Source: Kangiella sp. (GTDB taxonomy: Bacteria > Pseudomonadota > Gammaproteobacteria > Enterobacterales > Kangiellaceae). From it: 8,734 nt of DNA. The stretch lies in contig JAPHRL010000275.1 of the NCBI GenBank assembly GCA_026195755.1, positions 1-8,734 of the forward strand, read 5' to 3'. Below the pieces are notes generated by a model. It did no database searches. It saw nothing but the letters and a program-made list of their open reading frames with translations, and was not told the DNA's origin. This document shows, piece by piece, positions 1-7,300 of this stretch. The position numbers and the translations under genes were made by a program. Position 1 is the first letter of the stretch; every line of letters starts with the position of its first letter.

Positions 1-1
1 A

Positions 2-790
2 GTGACTGAAAAAATGCTTCAACATTTTATTCGCAAGGTTCATGACAACACCTTCTTCCGTCCAAGCCCTCGAGTTCTTATTTGTGTTCCTTGTGGTTCA
101 ACTCAAGTTGAGCGTCGTGCGATTAAAGAATCAGCGATCGGTGCTGGTGCGCGTGATGTGTTCTTGATTGAAGAGCCGGTTGCAGCTGCCGTCGGTGCAG
201 GTTTGCCAGTCGGTGAAGCGCGCGGTTCGATGGTCGTGGATATTGGTGGTGGTACTACTGAGATTGCTATCCTGTCATTGAATGGCGTGGTTTATTCTGA
301 TTCGGTACGTATTGGTGGTGATCGTTTTGATGAAGCTATCATCGAATACATTCGCCGCAACTACGGCACCGTTATTGGTGAAGCAACTGCTGAGCGAATT
401 AAGCATGAAATTGGTACTGCTTATCCAGGCACTGAAGTTCGCGAATTGGATGTGCGTGGTCGTAATCTGGCGGAAGGTATTCCAAGAAGCTTTACTATTA
501 ATAGCAACGAAGTATTAGAGGCATTACAGAACCCATTGCACGGTATCGTGCGTGCGGTAAAAGCTGTTTTGGAGCAGTCGCCTCCTGAGCTAGCTTCGGA
601 TATTTCTGAACGTGGTATGGTATTGACAGGTGGTGGTGCATTGATTCGCGATATTGATCGCTTGTTGATGGAAGAAACCGGCTTACCGGTCATCGTTGCT
701 GAAGATCCACTGACCTGTGTTGCTCGCGGTGGTGGTAAGGTTCTTGAAACAATTGATGAGCATGGCGGCGATTTATTCTCATACGATTGA
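2..790 (+). CDS. mreB: Rod shape-determining protein MreB, 5'-truncated by the window edge
   Basis: Bacterial actin homologue that polymerises with ATP into membrane-bound filaments and positions the elongation machinery for lateral wall synthesis. The 262 visible residues match E. coli MreB almost end to end from about its residue 86, so roughly 85 N-terminal codons, including the first phosphate loop, lie before the window. The GTG at position 2 is an internal valine (V-T-E-K-M-L-Q-H-F is a family-internal motif), not a start. Visible actin-fold signatures, in fragment numbering, are the conserved P-C-G-S-T-Q-V-E-R-R segment (30-39), L-I-E-E-P (55-59), the second phosphate-binding motif D-I-G-G-G-T-T-E (80-87), R-I-G-G-D-R-F-D-E and the adenosine-site motif M-V-L-T-G-G-G-A-L near residues 206-214. 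The end, H-G-G-D-L-F-S followed by two residues, is typical. No frameshift or missing key residue is seen. A strong terminator follows, so much mreB mRNA probably ends before mreC. Confidence 0.98.
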   Translation: MTEKMLQHFIRKVHDNTFFRPSPRVLICVPCGSTQVERRAIKESAIGAGARDVFLIEEPVAAAVGAGLPVGEARGSMVVDIGGGTTEIAILSLNGVVYSDSVRIGGDRFDEAIIEYIRRNYGTVIGEATAERIKHEIGTAYPGTEVRELDVRGRNLAEGIPRSFTINSNEVLEALQNPLHGIVRAVKAVLEQSPPELASDISERGMVLTGGGALIRDIDRLLMEETGLPVIVAEDPLTCVARGGGKVLETIDEHGGDLFSYD

Positions 791-810
791 TTTTTAAAGA
801 AATATTGACG

Positions 811-840
811 AAAATCGGGCACTTACAGGCCCGTTTTTTG
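811..840 (+). terminator. Rho-independent terminator between mreB and mreC
   Basis: A 5-bp GC stem (CGGGC 816-820 with GCCCG 829-833), an 8-base loop (821-828) and a run of six T (834-839) form a classic intrinsic terminator 25 bases after the mreB stop. The AAAA at 811-814 can pair with the start of the T run to lengthen the stem. It sits inside a gene cluster rather than at its end, so it probably acts as an attenuator: most transcripts end as mreB alone and some read through into mreC and beyond. No convincing promoter is visible between it and mreC, so read-through may be the main supply, though a promoter inside mreB cannot be excluded. On the other strand the tail is only ATTTT, so bidirectional function is doubtful. 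Confidence 0.85.
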
Positions 841-850
841 TATCTGCTTC

Positions 851-855
851 AGGAG
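851..855 (+). promoter_or_regulatory. Shine-Dalgarno site that fixes the mreC start
   Basis: AGGAG lies seven bases before the ATT at 863-865, an ideal spacing. Relative to the TTG at 899 it would be 43 bases away, far too distant. The only purine-rich stretch nearer that TTG is CGGGGA (881-886), 12 bases away and a poor match. The site therefore supports initiation at the non-canonical ATT. Confidence 0.8.
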
Positions 856-862
856 TCCAGTT

Positions 863-1726
863 ATTAAAAACCTATTTACGCGGGGACCATCGTTAGTCTT
901 GCAGCTGATTCTTACGCTGTCGCTTGCGTGTGTCTTGATGGTTCTGGATTACCGTTACGGTTATATGACTGCTGCGCGTAAAGCGACCGCCACCTTTCTC
1001 TCACCTTTGTATTATCTTGCGAATCTACCCAATGAAATTGCTGCCTGGGCTGATAATAATATTGTCAGTCGTAATGACTTAATAGATGAAAATCGTCAGT
1101 TGAAAGATGAGGTTTTGATCTTAAGTGCGCAGAATCAGCGTTTAATTGGTCTAGAGTCTGAAAATGCCCGGTTGCGTTCTTTATTGGGATCGTCACGTTC
1201 TTTCCGTGGCAAGCGGTTAATTGCCGAGGTCTTGAATGTTGATAGCCAACGTTTCTCCAATGAATTATTGTTAAATAAAGGTTCTACGGACGAAGTGTTT
1301 GTTGGTCAACCGGTGGTAGATTCAGAAGGGATTATGGGGCAGATAGTTGAGGTTTCGTTGACGACCAGTCGCATGATTCTATTAAACGATCAAAAGCATG
1401 CTATTCCTGTTCGCAATGACCGCAATGGAGTTCGAGCTATTGCACAGGGTGATGGGCAGCTGCTGTTCTTACGGCATCTGCCGAACACCACAGAAATCCG
1501 CGAGGGTGATCTATTATTAAGCTCTGGATTGGGCGAAAAATTTCCAGATGGTTATCCGGTAGCTAAAGTGATTTCAGTGACTAAGCAATCAGCTCAGCCT
1601 TACGCTCAGATCATCGCAGAGCCAACGGCTAACATTAATACTTCTAATCACGTTCTGTTGTTATGGCCTTATGAGCCAAGCAAGGATTCCGTTGATGAAA
1701 GCCAGCCACAATCATCGGAGAATTAG
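863..1726 (+). CDS. mreC: Rod shape-determining protein MreC, probable ATT start
   Basis: Bitopic inner-membrane protein of the elongasome. Its periplasmic domain self-assembles and activates the PBP2-RodA wall synthase, while its N-terminus contacts MreB and MreD. From the ATT at 863 the product is 287 residues: a cytoplasmic leader (K-N-L-F-T-R-G-P-S-L, residues 2-11) matching the family's M-K-x-x-F-x-R-G-P-S-L, a membrane helix (about 10-28), a leucine-rich coiled coil (about 72-109) and the beta-rich MreC core with G-I-M-G-Q-I-V-E-V, a P-V-R-N-D-R-N-G-V-R-A stretch and the late S-S-G-L-G-E-K-F-P-D-G-Y-P-V segment. The first ATG/GTG/TTG in this frame is TTG 899, which would delete 12 residues including the conserved leader; the frame is open back to a stop at 806-808. 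The gene is intact and lies 4 bases before mreD. The ATT could also be a one-base error for ATG. Confidence 0.93.
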   Translation: MKNLFTRGPSLVLQLILTLSLACVLMVLDYRYGYMTAARKATATFLSPLYYLANLPNEIAAWADNNIVSRNDLIDENRQLKDEVLILSAQNQRLIGLESENARLRSLLGSSRSFRGKRLIAEVLNVDSQRFSNELLLNKGSTDEVFVGQPVVDSEGIMGQIVEVSLTTSRMILLNDQKHAIPVRNDRNGVRAIAQGDGQLLFLRHLPNTTEIREGDLLLSSGLGEKFPDGYPVAKVISVTKQSAQPYAQIIAEPTANINTSNHVLLLWPYEPSKDSVDESQPQSSEN

Positions 1727-1730
1727 CGGC

Positions 1731-2228
1731 ATGAAAACGATGAAGAATGAAGTAAAGCACGGGACCTGGATTATTATTGTTAGTTTGATCATTGCTATGA
1801 TCATGGACATTTTCCCATTACCAGAAAGCTGGCAGCCGTTTAGACCTAGCCTCACTTTTTTAGTTCTGGGTTATTGGATTATCGCGCTTCCACATCGCAT
1901 TGGTTTGTTGTGGGCATTTATCACAGGTCTGGCGCTAGATGGGTTGCTGGGCACCACTTTGGGTTTACACAGTTTTGCTCTGGCCGTCCTGACCTTTATT
2001 CTTCAATTGAATCATCAGCGTCTTCGCCTATTTCCATTATGGAAACAAGCATTGACCCTAGTCTTTTTGAGTGTGATTTATTTTGCAATAGTTTTGTGGC
2101 TGGCTCGTCTTACTGGAAAACCAGAAAGTGATAGTTGGTACTGGATGGCGACGGTAACTAATGGCCTATTATGGCCTTGGCTGTTTGTCCTGCTACGTGA
2201 TATTCGTCGTTACTTCAGAGTGGTTTAA
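1731..2228 (+). CDS. mreD: Rod shape-determining protein MreD
   Basis: Small polytopic inner-membrane partner of MreC in the elongasome. The 165-residue product is close to the 162 of E. coli MreD and shares its landmarks: F-R-P (37-39) after the first helix, Y-W-I-I-A-L-P-H-R (48-56), G-L-A-L-D-G-L-L-G-T-T-L-G (66-78), L-W-K-Q-A-L (103-108), N-G-L-L-W-P-W (144-150) and a basic C-terminus R-D-I-R-R. Hydrophobic stretches near 13-30, 41-54, 58-74, 79-93, 107-125 and 138-155 suggest five or six membrane segments. I chose ATG 1731 because GGAG (1717-1720) lies ten bases upstream and the length fits. An in-frame ATG at 1671 would add 20 polar residues and overlap mreC by 56 bases, which is unlikely; ATG 1740 is further from the ribosome site. 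The site lies within the end of mreC, so coupled translation is likely. Confidence 0.95.
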   Translation: MKTMKNEVKHGTWIIIVSLIIAMIMDIFPLPESWQPFRPSLTFLVLGYWIIALPHRIGLLWAFITGLALDGLLGTTLGLHSFALAVLTFILQLNHQRLRLFPLWKQALTLVFLSVIYFAIVLWLARLTGKPESDSWYWMATVTNGLLWPWLFVLLRDIRRYFRVV

Positions 2229-2237
2229 GGAGCCCTG

Positions 2238-2867
2238 ATGTTCGAGCAAATTTATTTAGCTTCCGCATCGCCGCGCCGTAAAGAATTATTGACACAGCTC
2301 GGCGTTTCTTATGTTCAAGTGGCTAACGATTTCGATGAGACACCTTTAGCCAATGAATCTCCAGAAGAATATGTTAAGCGGCTGGCGATTGGCAAAGCTC
2401 GTTCGGCAGAACCTTATTGTGATTCTGAATTAGACCTTCCCATTCTAGGTGCTGATACCATTGTTGTTTTAGATGGTCAGTTTCTGGGAAAACCACAGGA
2501 TCTTGAGCAAGCAAAATTGATGCTGTCTCGGCTATCGGGCCAAACCCATCAGGTCTATAGCGGTGTCAGTCTTTGTTATCACGATAAAGCAATCTGGCAA
2601 GTCTCGAAAAGCGATGTCACTTTTAGTCAACTCTCCAAGCAAACCATTGATGCTTATTGCGTTACTGAAGAGCCGCTAGGCAAAGCCGGTTCATACGCTA
2701 TTCAGGGCGTTGGTGGTAGTTTGGTCAGTGGTATCAATGGTAGTTACAGCGGTATTGTTGGGTTACCATTATATGAAACCAGAATTCTATTAGAGCAAAT
2801 GCAGGTTAAGCATTTGCTTTCACCTAAGCCTTCACCTCATCGCTTACCTCAAGCAGGAGGTCGTTAA
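2238..2867 (+). CDS. maf: Maf-family nucleotide pyrophosphatase, YhdE type (dTTP/UTP)
   Basis: Cytosolic Maf/HAM1-fold enzyme that hydrolyses nucleoside triphosphates to monophosphate and pyrophosphate. YhdE-type members prefer dTTP, UTP and modified pyrimidine nucleotides, and the family is tied to septum inhibition and house-cleaning. The 209-residue product begins with the signature S-A-S-P-R-R-K-E-L-L (9-18), has K53, the G-A-D-T motif (71-74) with the likely catalytic base D73, G-K-P (84-86), and K-A-G-S-Y-A-I-Q-G (149-157). The Y-A-I-Q-G form marks the YhdE subfamily rather than YceF, and the position beside mre genes agrees. It is about 12 residues longer than E. coli YhdE (197), mostly a proline- and basic-rich C-terminal tail (about 194-209) outside the fold. 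AAGGAG (2227-2232) overlaps the mreD stop and lies five bases before the ATG, so re-initiation by ribosomes leaving mreD is likely. Confidence 0.95.
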   Translation: MFEQIYLASASPRRKELLTQLGVSYVQVANDFDETPLANESPEEYVKRLAIGKARSAEPYCDSELDLPILGADTIVVLDGQFLGKPQDLEQAKLMLSRLSGQTHQVYSGVSLCYHDKAIWQVSKSDVTFSQLSKQTIDAYCVTEEPLGKAGSYAIQGVGGSLVSGINGSYSGIVGLPLYETRILLEQMQVKHLLSPKPSPHRLPQAGGR

Positions 2868-2872
2868 CAATC

Positions 2873-4369
2873 ATGCGTGATGAAATATTAATCAATGTCA
2901 CTCCCCAAGAAACGCGTGTCGCGTTAGTGGAAAATGGTGTGTTGCAAGAAGTACATATTGAACGCATGACCAACCGTGGCATTGTGGGCAATATCTATAA
3001 GGGAATCGTACGTCGTGTCATGCCTGGTATGCAGGCTGCCTTTGTTGATATTGGGCATGATCGGGCCGCTTTTTTGCATGTGGCCGATATTATTGCGATT
3101 AAGAGTGATGAGGATAAACTGGCGGTAGAAGGTTCAGAACTTCTCGATAAACAACAGGCTCATGAAGCTGACATTGTTACTTTGCTTCATGAAGGACAGA
3201 AAATTATCGTTCAGGTCATCAAAGACCCGATCGGTAGTAAAGGCGCACGCTTAACCACTCATATCACAATACCTTCTCGTTTTCTGGTGTTGATGCCAGA
3301 CAATCCGCATGTTGGGGTTTCGCAACGTATCGAAGATTTAAACGAACGAACACGCCTCAAGAACTTACTGGCTGATACCGATTTTGGCAGCGACACAGGG
3401 TATATCATTCGAACTGCAGCAGAAGGGGCAAGTGATATTGAACTTGATCGTGATGTTAAGTTCTTATCTAAATTATGGAGCGGGATCAGCGAGAAAGTAC
3501 AGTCGGCTAAAGCACCGCAATTAATTCACGAGGATTTAGCGTTAGAGTTGAGGATTATGCGCGATATTATCGAAGATGATATTGAGCGGGTTAGAGTCGA
3601 TAACCCACAAAGCTTTAAACGTATTCAGATCTTTGTGATGGAATTTATGCCGGATATCAAAAATAGAATAGAGTTTTATGAAGGTGAACGTCCTATTTTT
3701 GATCTCTACAATATTGAAGAAGAAATAAAAAAAGCACTCGAGCGAAAAGTGCCGTTAAAGTCAGGCGGGTATTTGATCATCGATCAGACTGAAGCAATGA
3801 CAACCGTGGATGTGAATACCGGTGCTTTTATTGGGCATAAAAACTTAGAAGAAACGATCTTTCGGACAAACCTGGAAGCAGCTACTGCATTGGCACGACA
3901 ACTTCGATTGCGCAATTTGGGCGGCATTATCATCGTTGACTTTATTGATATGCAGGATGAGGAGCATAAACGACAAGTGCTACGAACGCTCGAGAAAGGG
4001 GTTGAGCGTGATCATGTGAAAACGTCTATCTCTGAAGTGTCGACGTTGGGGCTGGTCGAAATGACTCGCAAACGCTCGCGCGAAAGTCTTGAGCGCTTGA
4101 TGTGTGAACCTTGCCAGCAGTGCAATGGCCGTGGTTTTGTTAAGACGCCAGTCACGGTTTGTTACGAAATATTCAGAGAAATTAGTCGAGCAAGACGAGC
4201 CTATGATGTACAAAAGTTTTTAGTGCTGGCTAATCAGGAAGTGGTTGATTGTTTATTGGATGAGGAAGCCAGTAGCTTGGCTGAGTTGGAAGTTGAGATT
4301 GATAAACCGATTCGTTTACAGGTGGAAAGTCTATATGCTCCCGATCAGTTTGACGTTGTATTAATGTAA
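2873..4369 (+). CDS. rng: Ribonuclease G
   Basis: Endoribonuclease of the RNase E/G family that cuts single-stranded AU-rich RNA with a preference for 5'-monophosphate ends; it matures the 16S rRNA 5' end and turns over some mRNAs. The 498-residue length fits RNase G (489 in E. coli) and excludes RNase E, which carries a long C-terminal scaffold. An S1 RNA-binding domain covers about residues 35-125, split by a short insertion as usual. Metal-binding aspartates are D313 (in V-D-V-N-T-G) and D356 (in D-F-I-D-M), a constant +10 offset from RNase E D303 and D346. The zinc-link C-x-x-C is C414/C417, the same offset from C404/C407. The end, D-Q-F-D-V-V-L-M, is typical. AGGAGG (2855-2860) lies inside the end of maf, 12 bases before the ATG, longer than ideal, but no better start exists. 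All active-site landmarks are present. Confidence 0.98.
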   Translation: MRDEILINVTPQETRVALVENGVLQEVHIERMTNRGIVGNIYKGIVRRVMPGMQAAFVDIGHDRAAFLHVADIIAIKSDEDKLAVEGSELLDKQQAHEADIVTLLHEGQKIIVQVIKDPIGSKGARLTTHITIPSRFLVLMPDNPHVGVSQRIEDLNERTRLKNLLADTDFGSDTGYIIRTAAEGASDIELDRDVKFLSKLWSGISEKVQSAKAPQLIHEDLALELRIMRDIIEDDIERVRVDNPQSFKRIQIFVMEFMPDIKNRIEFYEGERPIFDLYNIEEEIKKALERKVPLKSGGYLIIDQTEAMTTVDVNTGAFIGHKNLEETIFRTNLEAATALARQLRLRNLGGIIIVDFIDMQDEEHKRQVLRTLEKGVERDHVKTSISEVSTLGLVEMTRKRSRESLERLMCEPCQQCNGRGFVKTPVTVCYEIFREISRARRAYDVQKFLVLANQEVVDCLLDEEASSLAELEVEIDKPIRLQVESLYAPDQFDVVLM

Positions 4370-4381
4370 TACGGAAGTCGA

Positions 4382-7300
4382 ATGGCAAAAGGTATCATTA
4401 CATTGGTTCGTAAATGGCTGACTAAGTTGCTCTGGTTGGTGTCGATCTTTGTGATTCTGTTTGTTCTTGTTGTTTCCGTACTTAAGTTGATTTTACCTTA
4501 TTGGCTGGATGACAAAGAGAAAATTGTTGAACTGGTTGAAAAGCAAATTGGTGGAGAGTTTGACTACCAGCAACTGGTTGTAGATTGGACCCGTTTTAGA
4601 CCCACTGTTTATTTAGAAGGTTTAAGTTGGAGCAGCGACGATCATCGGATCCAACTGAGCAGTTCGCGTAACACGATCGAGCTTAATTTGTGGCAAAGCT
4701 TAATTGATGGTTATTTACAAACTGAATCTGTTGAAATCAACGGAGTTAATCTAAGTTATACGATCCAGGAACTTGCAACAGAGCAAGACGTTAATCCTCT
4801 TTCTAATCTCTCAATTGATCGTATAAAACTTGCTCTAAGTATGTATCCGGAAGTCTTGCAGCAACGCAAAATTGTGGTGCGTGACTTATCTCTTACCGTT
4901 CGCCATCAAGGCAATAGCCGCACATTGGTTTCACCTCTGTTGCGTTTCGAAAAAATGGGCAACGAACGACAGGTTATTATTGATACCCGAAGTGAGTTGT
5001 TTTCCAGCGGACGGTTTGTAATAGAAAGCAAAGGTCAGCCTTTCGCAAGCAATAGTCATATTAATATCTACACAGCCCTTGAAGATACTGATATTAAGTC
5101 GTTAGCTCAGTTTTTAAACTTAACACAAGAATTCCCGGTCGACCTGGTGAACTTGAAGTTGTGGCTGACCTATGAGGGTGAAGTCCCTGTTGCAGGTTTT
5201 GCGCAAGTTGATGCGTCAGGTGACGAGTCCAGAATAGCTGAGTTGAATGGTGCTATTCGATTTAAATCAGATGAAAATGGTTTTCACCTGTCGAGTGAGA
5301 GATTTCATTTAGTAGAGCGACAAGTCGACCAAACGCTGCTTGACTTTGATACTCAATTTTTAGTTGATGTAGAGCGACAAGATTCCACCGCTACCTGGAA
5401 TCTCTCTGCGGATAATTTCCCTATTAGTTATTTAATCACTTCGGTTAGCCCTTTTCTATCACAAGATACATTGTCTTTGTTAAATGGAACAAGCCCGGAC
5501 GGTCATATCCATCAGTTTCAAATGGTTGCCAAGCAAAGCGACCAAGTATTCAAGCCGATTAAAGCGAATATCGTAATCAGCGATCTGGACGTCAAAGAAT
5601 ATGAAACGATCCCGGGTTTTCAAATTGATTATCTTGCGATTAAAGACGAAGCAGGCAAATGGCGCATCAATTTGGAAACAGATGACGCCTCACTTTCTAT
5701 CAAGCACTGGTTAAACAATCCAGTGACTATTGACTCACTGACTTTTAATGGATTGTTAAGTGTTGAAAAAACAACAGCGATTGAAATTGATGAGTTCAAG
5801 GTTGCCAATCCCGACTTATCGATCAATGCGGAGGGATTGGTCACTCTATTTGAAAACAATCAGGGTGATACCGATGCTGAGTTGGCCTTATATGCTGAGG
5901 CTTATGACATTAATATTGGAGAGATTCATAAATACTTGCCAAGACAAGGCATGAAACAAAAAACTGTCGACTATCTGACTATGAGTTTACAGGGTGGTAC
6001 TGTTGACAAGGCCAAGTTTCTTTTGCGTGGTGATTTAGAATCATTTCCCTATAAAGATGGCGCTGGTCAATTCTATATTGAGGCTGATGTGAGCGATGCT
6101 GTTTTCAAATTTCACCCTGAATGGCCTCAGGCCGATAGCCTTAGTGCAAAGGCTATTTTTGATAATGATGAAATGTTGATTGTGGCGGATTCTGGAAACT
6201 TATTGGGTAGCTCGGTCGTAGAAGCAAAAGCGACGATAGATTCATTCAGTAATGAAATTTCGATGTTAGTGATTACAGCTGACGCAACTGTGACTAATGA
6301 GAGTTATCTAGCCCTTCATCAGAGCTCCCCGCTAAAAGAGGACATTGGTGAGGCGATTACGGATTTTAAAATTAATAAACCCATTACATCAACGGTTGAA
6401 ATCACGATCCCTTTAGGTAACGATGTTCCGGCAACTATCAAGGGAACCATTCCCTTGGATGGCCACAGAGTTTCACTAAAAGATTATTCTATAGCACTTA
6501 ATCAAGTGAATGGACTGATTCATTTCACAGAGGATGGAGCATACTCCGAGAATTTGCGCGGTAGCTTGTGGGGAAATCCGTTTACTATTGATGTTAAGGT
6601 TGATGACTTTACGGGTGATGCTGACTTGGTCAAGCTGGATGCGACTTCAAACTTCTCAGTGGGCAAGGTTTTTGATTCACAGAAGATACAATCACCATTG
6701 AGTATTACTGGCTCAAGTGAGCTGGTGGTGCGTTATCGAGTTGATCATCAAGCTCAGCAGTCATTGATTGTAAGAACTGACTTAAAGGGTACAGAGATTA
6801 TTGGCCCAGACTGGTTGAGCAAAGATAGGCAACAGGTTGCCGATGTGTTGATCACTTTATTTGAGGCAGCCGGGCAAGTTAAATCACGTGCTATTTATCG
6901 CAATACTATTTCTTCGCAACTGCAATTTAGCAGTAACAATTTTAATGATATTAAGGGTGTTGTTGCTTTAGGTAATTTAGCCACTACAGATATTAAAGCA
7001 CCACAGGATGGTGTTGCAATTCGGGGCGAGTTTAATGAAATTAAAAGTTATGATTGGATTAATAGTTTGCAATTTAAAAAGGGGGGAAGTTTTAGTTGGC
7101 CACAATGGATTGATCATATTGACATAAAAACGCCAATATTCGAAGTGGCGGGCCAAAAGCTTCATAACGTGCATTTGAGCGATGAATTATTAGCTGGCCA
7201 GTACCTTCGTTTTAAAGCTACAGCAGAAGAAGGTAAGGGAAGTTTGACGTTGTATGATGATGGTCGCAAGCATGTGGTTATTGATCAACTCGATATTGAG

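Noticed and set aside
2..4. GTG as the mreB start
   Set aside because: Comparison with E. coli MreB shows V-T-E-K-M-L-Q-H-F is internal, so the codon is an ordinary valine.
421..822. 133-residue open frame on the minus strand over the mreB end
   Set aside because: It is an antisense shadow of the strongly conserved mreB reading frame, with no recognisable domain.
805..845. TTGACG (805-810) as the -35 box of an mreC promoter
   Set aside because: At 16-18 bases downstream lies only the GC-rich terminator stem, with no -10-like sequence; the nearest AT-rich candidate (near 839-845) is too far away.
899..1726. mreC starting at TTG 899 (275 residues)
   Set aside because: It lacks a well-placed ribosome site and would drop the conserved leader that is encoded in frame just upstream.
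1671..1730. Longer mreD starting at ATG 1671
   Set aside because: It would overlap mreC by 56 bases and add 20 polar residues absent from MreD proteins; ATG 1731 has GGAG upstream and gives the usual length.
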